Shown in pieces: positions 1 through 8,869 of a DNA stretch of 64,000 nucleotides. The stretch spans positions 1-64,000 of the forward strand of contig NZ_JAMQKA010000012.1 of NCBI RefSeq assembly GCF_031569985.1. The letters are read 5' to 3'. The notes below the pieces were generated by a model. The model saw only the letters and a program-made list of their open reading frames with translations, had not been told where the DNA came from and made no database searches. The stretch comes from JAMQKA01 sp031569985 (lineage in GTDB: Bacteria; Bacteroidota; Rhodothermia; Balneolales; Balneolaceae). The translations under genes were made by a program, and so were the position numbers. Within the stretch, counting starts at the first letter, position 1. Each line of letters begins with the position of its first letter.

Positions 1-57
1 AGTAAGGAGTTGATCTTTGACTTGTTGAGAGAGGTCGGGAAAGGTGAGTTTATCCAT
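1..57 (-). CDS. Possible N-terminal fragment of a gene cut by the left window edge
   Basis: Reading leftward from an ATG at 55-57, the frame stays open for all 19 codons to the window edge and begins MDKLTFPDLSQQVKDQLL. Nothing in so short a stretch identifies a family, and there is no clear Shine-Dalgarno sequence. It could equally be a chance open frame. Confidence 0.25.
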   Translation of the reverse strand, partial: MDKLTFPDLSQQVKDQLLT

Positions 58-1268
58 GATGTTTTATTCGAAAAATACAAAAACCCAATCACATTTACCC
101 CTTTTATTTAGTGGTAATGACACTAGAGATCTCTCCCTGTTGTCGTGTTCATTTTTTGTACGGCCAAAAAAGCCGCCAAAGAATCCCAGATGTTGTTCTT
201 TAATGCCTTTCAATAGCTAATTGCTTTGGAACATCTTTAGCTTTAACGTAAGCTACCTGCAGGGATTCTCTGGACTCCGGAACATATTGCCCATTTCTTT
301 CCTCATTGCTCAATATTTATCTATTTGCAGCAAAGGTGAAAAACCGAAGTATTTCTGTTTGAAACCGGTGCGGTCCAGTTCTAAAGTGGGCTGCACCTTG
401 ATGTGGCTTTTTTAAAGATTAATGCCCCCAACTGGTGCTTGAATTTTTTTCGTCCCTCTTTTGTTCGTGTCCGACTACCGGCGTGATCAAGATAAAAGCG
501 ACACCTGCTTAAGAAGAACCTGTTCTTAGTTAACAACCAAGTGGCTTTCATTGATATAATGTTGTCCATTTTTTGATCGATCAAAAAAACGAACGAAAAA
601 AATCGCCGCCAGATGAAATTTTGGTTTCCCGACAGCTGCCGGGATAAAACCATTTAACTCGCTCCGCTGAGCCGCGCGGACCTCAAACAGAAATGGTTTC
701 TTAACGCTTCGGTTCCGGTCACTTTGTTCAACAAAAATTTCGAAGGGCGGAACGCAGAGGTGAGTAAACTCTGAATACAATCAACGAGTCTCTCTCCCTG
801 CTGGTAGGGAGAGAACAAGCCTGTCCCGAAGACTTTCGGGGAGTGGGTCACCAAAGGAAAACATTTTTTATAGAGGAACCCGACATAAATAACTAGTTAT
901 TGCAAAAGGTGAAAACCTGAAGCATTTCTGTCTGACGAGCCGCTGGCAAGGGGCACAACCAGAGGCTTCCGGTGAGTTCAGCGGGGAGGAGTTAAATGCT
1001 TCTTGAATTTTTCGTCTCTTTTGTTTTAAGACAAAAGGGACACCTCCATTGGGGTATTAACTCCTATTTATAAACCTGGAGTCCATATGCCTTGATATTT
1101 GTTTTTTTATCACTCAAAAAATGGACAGCCCCATTGGGATTCGAGACTCCAATTAATTACCTGAAGTCTCTTCCCACTGTAAAAGAAACATATTTGCTCA
1201 TTAAAACCGATTTTATACTTTGATTAGAGTAGGAAGGTATTTTTAGCCGGCATTAACGATGGGGATCT
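58..1268. other. Long intergenic region with decayed repeats, no supported gene
   Basis: No open frame here has a recognisable domain. A hairpin-forming segment at about 368-400 (GGTGCGGTCCA ... GTGGGCTGCACC) is a copy of the palindrome found in the composite repeats at 16.7, 17.6 and 21.0 kb. The stretch at about 545-740 resembles, in degenerate form, the repeat seen at 4.1, 24.4 and 31.0 kb (runs of A/T followed by a segment like CGAACGAAAAAAATCGCCG). The last 60 bases presumably carry the promoter of the transporter gene, but I could not fix a convincing -7/-33 pair. Confidence 0.5.
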
Positions 1269-3494
1269 ATGAATAAAGAATCCACAGAGGAAACCACGCT
1301 ACAAGATCAAGTTGAGGAACATGAGTCCACCATACAGCAGAAGTACGGCACCTTTGGCGGCGTCTTTGTCCCAACACTGTTGACCATTCTCGGTGTCATC
1401 CTGTTTCTGCGGCAGGGCTGGGTGATCGGGAATGCCGGGTTACTGGGCGGGTGGCTCACTATCACGCTTGCCTTCGTCATTGTAACTTTTACCGCGCTGT
1501 CGATGTCGTGCATTACCACAAACATCCGGATTAAAGCCGGTGGGGCGTATTCCATTATATCGCAGTCGCTGGGACTGGAGGTTGGAGGCAGTGTAGGCGT
1601 TCCGCTGTACCTGGCGCAGACCTTCGCCATCACGATGTATATTTTCGGTTTCAGAGAGGGCTGGCTCTATATCTTTCCCGATCATTATGCCATAATCGTC
1701 GATGTCATCGTATTCAGCCTTCTCTTTATTATTGCATTCTTAAGTGCCAAACTGGCTTTTCGTATCCAGTACATCATACTGGCGGTCATTATCGCAGCAC
1801 TGGTTTCGGTGGTGGCCACTGTTTTTACCGGGGCGATGGAACACAGCATCCAGTGGTGGGGAACGTTCCCCGGCGAGCCCGAAAATAATTTTGGGGGCAT
1901 CAGCTTTTGGGTGGTCTTTGCCGTATTCTTCCCTGCCGCCACGGGCATTATGGCCGGGGCCAACATGTCGGGGGAGCTCAAAAATCCAAAGAGGAGTATT
2001 CCACTGGGTACGCTGTCAGCCATTGCCATCAGTTACCTGATTTACATGGCTTCGGGCTACTGGATGGCCAAGGTGGCACCCGTGGATGAGCTGGTGAGCA
2101 ACTACAATGTAATGATCGATTACGCATTCTGGGCTCCGGCGGTGCTGGGCGGACTGCTGGGGGCTACGTTTTCATCGGCGCTGGCTTCTATCGTGGGTGC
2201 GCCCCGGATCCTGCAGGCGCTGGGGGACCACAAGATATTCCCGGGCGGAGAGGTCTTCTCCAAGCTTGCCGACAACGGCGAACCCCGCAACGCCATCCTG
2301 CTGACCGGTGGCTTAGTACTCGCAACCCTGCTGGTCCGGGACCTGAACACCATCGCCCCGCTTATCACCATGTTCTTCCTGATCACCTACACGATGATCA
2401 ACCTGGTGGTGTTTATCGAGCAGCGGCTCGACATGATCAGTTTTCGCCCGACATTCAAGATTCCCAGATTTGTGCCGTTCCTGGGCACGGTGGGCTGCCT
2501 GTTTACGATGTTTATCATCAACTCCACCTTTGGACTCATCGCACTCGGCTTTGTCATTATCACCTACCTGTACCTGACCAACAGGAAGCTTGAGGTGCCC
2601 TACGGCGATATGCGGAGCGGCCTGTTTGTGTCGTTGGCTGAGTGGGCGGCCAAGCGGGTATCCCTGCTCCCTGAAACCAATGAACGGGCCTGGAAAGCCA
2701 ACCTGTTGGTGCCGGTGCGCAGTGCGCGTGAGCTGCGGGGTAGTTTTAGCCTGATCCGGAACCTGGTGTATCCCAAGGGCTCGGTAAAACTGGTGGGGAT
2801 GAGCGGCAACAACGACAGCAGTGCGTTCAGGGATTCGCTGATGGATTTTGCCATGTCGTTCAGCAGGGAAAATGTGTATACCCGGTGGAGCATCATTGAT
2901 TCGAATGATTTCAAGCAGGCGGTTCTAACCTCTCTCCAGACCCTGCAAGGCACATTTTTCAGGCCCAACATCCTCTTTCTTCGACTGCCGAGCCATAAAC
3001 GGTACGATGAAGAACTCTACTCTATTCTCAAAGAGGCACGACTCCACAACATGGGTATTCAGCTCTATGTCGAGGATCCCATAGCACAGCTGGGGAGAAG
3101 TTCGTCCGTGAATGTGTGGATCAGGGAAAAGAGTCCCGATTGGGATTTGAGTATGGAGCTGGGCAATATGGACCTGGCGCTGCTTACGGCCTACAAGCTC
3201 AAGATAAACTGGAATGCCCAGATGCGGGTCATCACCGTCGTAGAAGAGGAACAGGTTGAAGAAGCATACCGCTATCTCGAGAACCTGCTGGATGCCGCAC
3301 GCCTGCCGGATGCACAGTCCCATGTTGAAATCGGCACCTTTGCCGAAGCGATACAACACGCCCCGCAAGCCGACCTTGATCTTCTGGGCCTGCCTGATGA
3401 CCCGGACCTGGATGAGCTCCGTACGTATGTAGAGCAAACCCAGTCGGCCTGCGTTTTTGTGGCCGATTCAGGCAACGAGAATATCCTGGCGTAG
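1269..3494 (+). CDS. SLC12-like (cation-chloride cotransporter type) amino acid permease family transporter
   Basis: This 741-residue integral membrane protein of the APC superfamily resembles bacterial SLC12 cation-chloride cotransporters. After a short acidic tail, residues about 27-445 carry roughly 12 hydrophobic segments. The opening GTFGGVFVPTLLTILGVILF and the later GIMAGANMSGELKNPKRSIP are typical of the SLC12/APC core. Residues about 450-741 form a soluble cytoplasmic domain, as in SLC12 proteins, ending in GNENILA. The ATG at 1269 follows GGGGAT and gives a full-length product. Ion coupling and substrate cannot be read from sequence; Na/K/Cl symport is family inference. It stands alone between long intergenic regions. 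A fragment matching its extreme C-terminus lies at 7934-8081. Confidence 0.88.
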   Translation: MNKESTEETTLQDQVEEHESTIQQKYGTFGGVFVPTLLTILGVILFLRQGWVIGNAGLLGGWLTITLAFVIVTFTALSMSCITTNIRIKAGGAYSIISQSLGLEVGGSVGVPLYLAQTFAITMYIFGFREGWLYIFPDHYAIIVDVIVFSLLFIIAFLSAKLAFRIQYIILAVIIAALVSVVATVFTGAMEHSIQWWGTFPGEPENNFGGISFWVVFAVFFPAATGIMAGANMSGELKNPKRSIPLGTLSAIAISYLIYMASGYWMAKVAPVDELVSNYNVMIDYAFWAPAVLGGLLGATFSSALASIVGAPRILQALGDHKIFPGGEVFSKLADNGEPRNAILLTGGLVLATLLVRDLNTIAPLITMFFLITYTMINLVVFIEQRLDMISFRPTFKIPRFVPFLGTVGCLFTMFIINSTFGLIALGFVIITYLYLTNRKLEVPYGDMRSGLFVSLAEWAAKRVSLLPETNERAWKANLLVPVRSARELRGSFSLIRNLVYPKGSVKLVGMSGNNDSSAFRDSLMDFAMSFSRENVYTRWSIIDSNDFKQAVLTSLQTLQGTFFRPNILFLRLPSHKRYDEELYSILKEARLHNMGIQLYVEDPIAQLGRSSSVNVWIREKSPDWDLSMELGNMDLALLTAYKLKINWNAQMRVITVVEEEQVEEAYRYLENLLDAARLPDAQSHVEIGTFAEAIQHAPQADLDLLGLPDDPDLDELRTYVEQTQSACVFVADSGNENILA

Positions 3495-4474
3495 GGTTTG
3501 GTTATTAGTTACTTGTTATCAGTTATTTTTTGTCGGGGTGGGGGTTTAAAAGGTATCCCCCTTATGGCTATCCCCAAATAAAAAGCAATAAGTGAAGTCC
3601 GAAGCATGCACTCCGTAGTTTTAAACGAAGGGGTGGGGCTTGGGTGACCACTTCGATTGTAAAGAAATAATCCCTATCTACCATAAATTAATGCATAGAG
3701 GTTCAAGCCCCCCCTATTTATCAATCCATAGGCCTCCACCCGTAGTGCCTTCATTTTTTCATTGAAGAAAATCCGCCGGTGGCCAGACTAGCGAACTGTC
3801 CACCAAAAAATTCACCGGCTGGGATTTATTCTCCCGAAGGCTTTCGGGATAAAAGAAATCTAGAAGTTATCGACTTGTGGCTTTTCTGGATGCATAGATC
3901 TTCCGCCTTCATAGCTTTTAACTACAAACTAAACAGAATTTCTTTCTTCACGCCTCCGCTCCGTTTGCTCATAAATCGCAAGGCCGAAGATATTACGTAA
4001 AGAGCTGCAGCAAATAATGAACAACCGAAGCATCTCTGTTTGACGAGGGGCTGGCAAGGAATTCAATATCTCCCATGTAAACAGGCTTAATAAAATAAGA
4101 TCATCCTCCCGCTTCCGGCCTTGGTAAAGTTGACCGCCCGGAAGAGGGCGGATGGGAGCGTTAAGAAAAAATCTATGATTTTTTTAGCGTATAGACGTCA
4201 GCTCCAGGTTAAGTTTACCCTAGCCGGCGATTTCGTTCAGTTCTTTAGTCCGACTACCGGCGGATTCATCGCTGAAAAAATGAACACCCCATGCCGAGAT
4301 TGCCGACTGAAACAGGATCTCAGGATAGCAATGGTTTTATGCTGGCTTCAAAAGTGCAGGATAATTTTAAAAAACCAAGAAAACCTTGCATTTCGATCAA
4401 CCATTTTAACTGCTCAGTCATTACCATGTTATAAGAAAGCCCTATTTAAGCAGCCATAACGGCAAGTTGACGCC
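3495..4474. other. Repeat-rich intergenic region, no supported gene
   Basis: Open frames at 3779-4000 and 4121-4459 have no recognisable domain and coincide with repeats. The stretch at about 4110-4290 is an inverted copy of the dispersed element seen at 24365-24510 and 30930-31075. Shared parts are an AT hairpin around AAATCTATGATTT, GGCCTTGGTAAAG, GACCGCCCGGAAG and GCCGGCGATTTCGTTC. Another piece (GACTACCGGCGGATT, about 4250) recurs at about 31,400. Confidence 0.55.
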
Positions 4475-5497
4475 CTAAAATTGGGGAATTCTGCGGAAGG
4501 AACGAGGATCTCTCCAGCGTTCGTCCAGCCGGTGGAGGCCGGCGTCCCGCGCCGCCTGACGGGCTTCACGGAACTCCTGCCGGTTGGTGGGCCGGCTGAT
4601 CTTATCGTAGCGCTCCGGTTTTCTCTGCACCTGCGCGTCGGGACGGTACTGGTCCATCACCGTTACGTAGGTGTCCTCCGAAATATCTTCGGCCAGGAAC
4701 CGGAAAATATCTTCGGCGCCGCCCGTCCCGTTCGGCATCACCAGGTGGCGGACGATCAGTCCCCGCAGGGCCAGCCCGTCATCGTCGAGCATCAGATCGC
4801 CGACCTGGCGGTACATCTCCTTAATGACGGCACGGGCCACCTCCGGGTAACTCCGCTCGGTGGTGTAGTAGCGGGAGAGGTCCGGATCCCAGAACTTGAA
4901 ATCGGGCATGTAGATATCCACAATATTCTCCATCAGCTCCAGGGAGTGCATCGAATCGAACGCGCTGGTGTTATAGACAATGGGAAGCCGCAGGCCCTTT
5001 TCGATAGCCGGCGGCAGGGCCTCCAGCAGCTGGGGCACCACGTGCTCGGGCGTCACAAAATTAATATTGTGGCACCCCCGCTCCTGCAGTTCAATCATCA
5101 TATCGGACAGCTCGTCGGGCGTTACCGCCTCCCCGGCTCCCTCCCAGGAGAGCTCATGATTCTGGCAGAACACGCACTTCAGGTTGCAAAAGGAGAAAAA
5201 GATGGTTCCCGACCCGTTCCATCCGCGCAGGCAGTCTTCCTCTCCGAAATGGGGAAAGTAGCTGCCCACATATGGCCAACGACCGGTGCGGCATTTGCCG
5301 TGCTCATCATTTATCCGGTCCACCTCACAGTCCCGCGGGCAGACGCGGCAGTTCCGGAGCTGCTGCAGTCCCTCTTCGATGCGCTCCTTAAAGGCGGACC
5401 GGTCGGCCTCGTACAGCTTCAGGTAAGCGGGGGTGAAGTCGTCACGCGTAAGCCTCCACCGCGGATCCCGGATATATTCGGGGGCTTGTTGCAGCAT
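4475..5497 (-). CDS. Radical SAM protein, pyruvate formate-lyase-activating-enzyme-like
   Basis: The 340-residue protein has the radical SAM signature CNLKCVFC, with Cys104, Cys108 and Cys111 able to hold a 4Fe-4S cluster that cleaves S-adenosylmethionine. Upstream, Cys50, Cys53, Cys57 and Cys69 (CRVCPRDCEV ... GKC) form a second cysteine group, as in the uncharacterised PflA-like/AmmeMemoRadiSam-related proteins. Downstream motifs such as INFVTPEHVVPQLLEAL and YNTSAFDS are characteristic of that group. The substrate is unknown, and no glycyl-radical enzyme partner is visible nearby, so a role as a PFL activase is not supported. A long overlapping plus-strand frame is a GC-driven shadow. Confidence 0.87.
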   Translation of the reverse strand: MLQQAPEYIRDPRWRLTRDDFTPAYLKLYEADRSAFKERIEEGLQQLRNCRVCPRDCEVDRINDEHGKCRTGRWPYVGSYFPHFGEEDCLRGWNGSGTIFFSFCNLKCVFCQNHELSWEGAGEAVTPDELSDMMIELQERGCHNINFVTPEHVVPQLLEALPPAIEKGLRLPIVYNTSAFDSMHSLELMENIVDIYMPDFKFWDPDLSRYYTTERSYPEVARAVIKEMYRQVGDLMLDDDGLALRGLIVRHLVMPNGTGGAEDIFRFLAEDISEDTYVTVMDQYRPDAQVQRKPERYDKISRPTNRQEFREARQAARDAGLHRLDERWRDPRSFRRIPQF

Positions 5498-5746
5498 GGC
5501 ACTATTTCTTGAAATGATTTTTTGCGTTACCTGCTATGTATACAATGTTTGGGAACCGGAAAAATTATTCAAGTACCGGTTGTTACCCAAGGCCCACCTG
5601 GTGGTGAAGCAGGATAACGGTGTTGTAGTTAAAGGAAGATCTGTACTTGCGAGAAAGATATTGGGACACTACCCCCAACGCGGAGCCCAACTTCACTAAA
5701 GTTTCGTAGGGTAAACTTTAGGGACCGAGCAGCTAATATAATTTTT

Positions 5747-5905
5747 ATCTCGTGCCTGACCTCCGGTCTGGCCCGCCAAAGCCGCACCTCTGGTGCAGCC
5801 TACTTCTCCGGATCGAAGATCTCAGAGAATCACTGCAAATCCATGGGCCTCTAGGACCTGAGGTCCTGACCGGATGCGTCCCGCACCGGAGGTACGGGAC
5901 GAGAT
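5747..5905. repeat. MITE-like element with inverted ends, copy 1
   Basis: The segment begins ATCTCGTGCCTGACCTCCGG and ends with GCACCGGAGGTACGGGACGAGAT. The right end, reverse-complemented, matches the left end closely (ATCTCGT-CC--ACCTCCGGT). Between them is a smaller palindrome around GCACCTCTGGTGC. A shorter copy with the same ends is at 31218-31331. There is no coding capacity. Confidence 0.6.
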
Positions 5906-5936
5906 AAATATAATTTATACCTCAGTTCTGTCGCCT

Positions 5937-6062
5937 TTCCTCTGTAGTTTTAACGAAAGAGTGCTCCGCGGCTGAACTGTGCAGACACTTTGCGTCCCTC
6001 CAGCAGAATTTCTTAGTTCAGTCGCTCCACGGCTGAACACGGCGGACGCTCCACGTCGTCTT
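5937..6062 (+). repeat. RAYT-associated repeat, upstream degenerate copy
   Basis: This copy matches the units flanking the RAYT gene: TTTTAACGAAAG, GCTCCGCGGCTGAA, CCTCCAGCAGAAT, GTTCAGTCGCTCC and GGCTGAACACGGCGGACGC occur in the same order. The terminal palindrome is degraded here (GGACGCTCCACGTCG), so this is likely an older copy. It lies about 145 bases before the lipocalin-like gene. Confidence 0.6.
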
Positions 6063-6206
6063 TTATTCGTTGTAATTTACATCCTTTAAACTTAGTAAAA
6101 TTAATATATTAAGGTAATGTATTATTCCGATGAGCTTATTGGGATAATTAGAAGAGAGGGATTCCAACAAACAATCAACTGTTCACTCAAACAAGCGAGG
6201 TTTATA

Positions 6207-6635
6207 ATGAAAACAATTCTTTCACTCGTACTCCTTATACTCTTAACGAATACCACCTTTGGACAAGAGGGCAATACAACTAAGGGAACTTGCGACAACA
6301 TCGAAGGCGCCTGGGAGTTTGTCTCCGCCACGATCATCTATCCTGACTCAACGGTCGTTGTTGACGCGTCGCAGAGGAAATCACTGAAGCTCGTCACCCC
6401 TACGCATTGGATGTTCATCTCCAAGTCACCCGAGACAGGAGAATTAACGGGGGGTGGTGGAAAACACAGCACTACGGGAAACACCCATACCGTCGAACGG
6501 GAGTACCATTCCAACCCGATGGCCCTTGAAGCGGGCCCAACCCCCTACGAATGCCGGATCGAAGGTGACACCTGGTATCACTCCGGTCAGATAGAGGAAT
6601 TACAACTTGAGGAGGTGTGGCAGCGCATAGAATGA
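6207..6635 (+). CDS. Secreted lipocalin-like protein
   Basis: This small exported protein is about 142 residues. The ATG at 6207 is chosen over the upstream frame start at 6117. It follows GAGG with suitable spacing and opens directly into a signal peptide (MKTILSLVLLILLTNTTFGQ). The upstream 30 codons do not look secretory. The mature part contains IEGAWEFVSATIIYPD and ends LEEVWQRIE, the pattern of lipocalin-like domains in which a beta-barrel begins 'GxW' and closes with a W-R strand. A binding partner cannot be predicted. It lies alone between repeat copies. Confidence 0.7.
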   Translation: MKTILSLVLLILLTNTTFGQEGNTTKGTCDNIEGAWEFVSATIIYPDSTVVVDASQRKSLKLVTPTHWMFISKSPETGELTGGGGKHSTTGNTHTVEREYHSNPMALEAGPTPYECRIEGDTWYHSGQIEELQLEEVWQRIE

Positions 6636-6854
6636 GTAGAATCGATCCGCAAAAAATTGCGCCTGAAAAACCATCAATATTTACCACTGGAACCCGAACT
6701 TGAACGCCCTGATTTAAGTCGCTCATCTTCGAAAAAAGGTGGGGGATACTGCTGACCCACAACACATAAATAGCGCTCTGCGTCAACTACCCTATCCAAT
6801 TCTGTTAATCGAATTGTATCGGAACCACTGCTTTTAGTAACCATGTCTTTTCTG

Positions 6855-7038
6855 TACGCAGAGCGTAGTGTAGGTCCCAACGCAGAGCGTCGGGACCAAG
6901 CAATTATTTTAACAATTTATCTTGGTTTTAACGAAAGGGGGCTCTGCGGCTGAATTGTGCGGTCACTTTGCGTCCCTCCAGCAGAATCGCTTGGTTCAGT
7001 TCGCTCCGCGGCTGAACACGGCGGACGCTCTGCGTCCC
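6855..7038 (+). repeat. RAYT left-flanking direct repeat with REP-like palindromes
   Basis: The block runs TACGCAGAGCGTA, then the hairpin GGTCCCAACGC-AGA-GCGTCGGGACC at 6873-6897, then CAATTATTTTAA, TTTTAACGAAAGGG, GCTCTGCGGCTGAA, CAGCAGAATCGCTTGGTTCA and the palindrome GGACGC-TCT-GCGTCC. The core palindrome ACGCAGAGCGT (or its reverse) occurs at 6856, 6880 and 7025. The same order is repeated at 7705-7913. Confidence 0.75.
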
Positions 7039-7058
7039 ACAGGCACAATATCTGTCTG

Positions 7059-7604
7059 TTACACTATCCGTCCTTCGAACCCATCAATTTCGATAAGCCC
7101 TTCACTTCCCAAATAATTACGTGCCGAAGAATACCGCCAATGCTCGGGCTTATCGACATATCCACGTTTCACCGGATTCTGATGGATATAGGTAATCTTT
7201 TGGTCCATCATGTCATCACCTTCAATCTGTTTGGGATGAAAACTTTCTTCCCAAAACTGGAAGTGTCGATCTGTTTTATGTTCGGGTTTTACTTTTTTGA
7301 GCCGTTTTAACCAGCGACTTCTCCCTCGCTCCCTAAACAGATCACCAATCTTTCTCGCAGAATACGATTTAAAGCGACTGATTTTATTCTTGAGATCCGT
7401 ACCTTGCATAATAGCGTGAGTATGATTCGCCATAATTACATAGGCAAATACGTTAACGCCTCTTTCCTTCCGCAGGAACCTGATATTTTCAAGTACTATT
7501 TGGACCGCGCCAGGATCACTAAATAAAGGCAGGCCAAAACGAATACTGGTAGTAATGAAATAAGGATAGCTCTCATCATATATCTTGTAATCACGATTTG
7601 CCAT
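7059..7604 (-). CDS. REP-associated tyrosine transposase (RAYT, Y1/IS200-like)
   Basis: This 181-residue member of the HUH/Y1 transposase superfamily is presumed to nick or process single-stranded REP hairpins. The metal-binding HUH-type motif appears in MANHTHAIM at about residues 58-66. FKSYSARKIG follows, carrying a tyrosine in the position expected for the nucleophile. The C-terminal half has the RAYT pattern QFWEESFHPKQI and ITYIHQNPVKRGYV, then WRYSSARNY. The length fits the family and the frame is intact. It is bracketed by near-identical repeat blocks at 6855-7038 and 7705-7913, which contain small palindromes and are the likely substrate. It is domesticated or recently active; no terminal IS structure was identified. 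Confidence 0.88.
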   Translation of the reverse strand: MANRDYKIYDESYPYFITTSIRFGLPLFSDPGAVQIVLENIRFLRKERGVNVFAYVIMANHTHAIMQGTDLKNKISRFKSYSARKIGDLFRERGRSRWLKRLKKVKPEHKTDRHFQFWEESFHPKQIEGDDMMDQKITYIHQNPVKRGYVDKPEHWRYSSARNYLGSEGLIEIDGFEGRIV

Positions 7605-7704
7605 GGTTAACAGGCTGTTATTATTAGTGTTTACTTAATAGACCGCTATAGAGGCAAATCCTTACAAGAAAATTTTCGCATGGTCACGTTTTTATAAATA
7701 GTGG

Positions 7705-7913
7705 TACGCAGAGCGTACAGCAGGTCCCAACGCAGAGCGTCGGGACCGAGCAATTATTTTAAAAATTTTATCTCAGTTCAGTCGCCTATCCTCTGTAGTT
7801 TTAACGAAAGGGAGCTCTGTGGCTGAACCATTCGGACCCTTTGCGCCCTCCAGCAGAATCGCTTGGTTCAGTTCGCTCTGCGGCTGAACCGTCTGGACGC
7901 TCTGCGTCCTCCA
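7705..7913 (+). repeat. RAYT right-flanking direct repeat with REP-like palindromes
   Basis: This is a direct copy of the block at 6855-7038: TACGCAGAGCGTA at 7705, the hairpin GGTCCCAACGC-AGA-GCGTCGGGACC at 7723-7747, then the same chain of motifs to GGACGC-TCT-GCGTCC at 7895-7909. It carries about 25 extra bases (CAGTTCAGTCGCCTATCCTCTGTAG), which are also present in the copy at 5937. Core palindromes start at 7706, 7730 and 7897. Confidence 0.75.
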
Positions 7914-7933
7914 TTGAGGGTATAGCCCCCGAG

Positions 7934-8081
7934 GATGTTGAAGTCGGCACCTTTGGTGAAGCGATACAGTACGCCACGCAAGCCCGTACGTGGATGAACC
8001 CCGTACTTAATATAGAGGAACCCAGTGGGCTTGGTTTTATGTTCGATTCATGGAATGAGAATATTCTGGGACAGATGGGGG
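7934..8081 (+). pseudogene. Remnant of the C-terminus of a second SLC12-like transporter
   Basis: The plus strand reads VEVGTFGEAIQYATQAR, then after a short gap FDSWNENILG. The intact transporter ends with VEIGTFAEAIQHAPQAD and VADSGNENILA. The nucleotide match is high at both ends (TCGGCACCTTTG-GAAGCGATACA and GAGAATATTCTGG), with a deletion of roughly 30 bases between. There is no start, no membrane part and no stop in register, so this is debris of a duplicated or replaced gene. It lies between the RAYT repeat and the defence cluster. Confidence 0.7.
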
Positions 8082-8101
8082 GGGTAGTGAATGAGAATTT
8101 T

Positions 8102-8866
8102 TTATTTAGGCCACCCCATGTATTCCGTTGAAATTGATTTGCAGGTTTTGTCAAGCGCACCCTGTAACTGATAGAATTGTGGCTTCTTTTGAAAACGAAA
8201 AACACGATACAGGCTGTACTGATCATTCTTATTTCTTGACAAGCCTAATTCATTTCGGGTAAAATAGAAAGGTGAATTTTTATCTAATTTCGTCGTCTTT
8301 ACTTCAATAAATTTTTCATTTCCCTTATCATCGAAAGATAGAATATCGAATCCAGCCGAATCTCCAACGGTCTGAGATATATGTTCAATTTTGTCTGCTA
8401 AATTTTCTTGTCCTATGGTTAATAGCTTTTGCTTCTCATATTTGATGACAAATTTTTCTCCAAGCAAACCAAGCTTTTTATTTCTTTGTTCCCTTACATA
8501 ATAATTTGTCTCTGATTCATTAACATATTCAATACGATCTTCATTAAACCTTTTATCAAAATCTGGAACTTCGACTTCTGATTTTAGAATATTTTTTATT
8601 TCTGGAGTTGTTATGTCACTCAACAGAAACTCATTTATAAGTGGATCTAGTTCAGGATGTGCCTGTAGGTATTTTTCGACTAGAATAGCACTTATGTTCA
8701 TGTGCTTTCTTTCAATTGCCCCATGGGAACGATAAATAATTTTTCGTAATTGCCTACGATGCTCAGCTTTCCCATAATTTTTCCCTGACAGCTCTTTTGT
8801 GAGCATATCAAAATAATCTGGAACTATTGCAGCTACTTCTTCTCGTTTCCAATCATTACCTGGCAT
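8102..8866 (-). CDS. DUF3883 domain protein, predicted PD-(D/E)xK-type nuclease of a restriction/defence operon
   Basis: The protein has 254 residues. Residues about 8-62 form an N-terminal helical domain (VPDYFDMLTKELSG, AEHRRQL, IERKHMNISAIL) of a type often joined to DUF3883. The C-terminal half carries LGEKFVIKYE and then GFDILSFDD ... KFIEVKTT. Asp174 followed by Glu188-x-Lys190 is a plausible PD-(D/E)xK metal-binding triad, as expected of DUF3883. It is last in a four-gene minus-strand operon with only three bases to the gene before it, so I infer it is the DNA-cleaving effector. Base composition is AT-rich like the rest of the cluster. Function is inferred from motif and context. Confidence 0.75.
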   Translation of the reverse strand: MPGNDWKREEVAAIVPDYFDMLTKELSGKNYGKAEHRRQLRKIIYRSHGAIERKHMNISAILVEKYLQAHPELDPLINEFLLSDITTPEIKNILKSEVEVPDFDKRFNEDRIEYVNESETNYYVREQRNKKLGLLGEKFVIKYEKQKLLTIGQENLADKIEHISQTVGDSAGFDILSFDDKGNEKFIEVKTTKLDKNSPFYFTRNELGLSRNKNDQYSLYRVFRFQKKPQFYQLQGALDKTCKSISTEYMGWPK

Positions 8867-8869
8867 ACA

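Noticed and set aside
381..854. Overlapping short minus-strand frames near the left edge
   Set aside because: They lie in decayed repeat DNA, overlap each other in different frames and show no domain.
4121..4459. 112-codon plus-strand frame
   Set aside because: It coincides with an inverted copy of a dispersed repeat found at 24.4 and 31.0 kb, so the open frame is incidental.
4481..5512. Long plus-strand frame (343 codons) opposite the radical SAM gene
   Set aside because: It is a shadow of the GC-rich minus-strand gene, which has complete radical SAM motifs; the shadow product has no domain.
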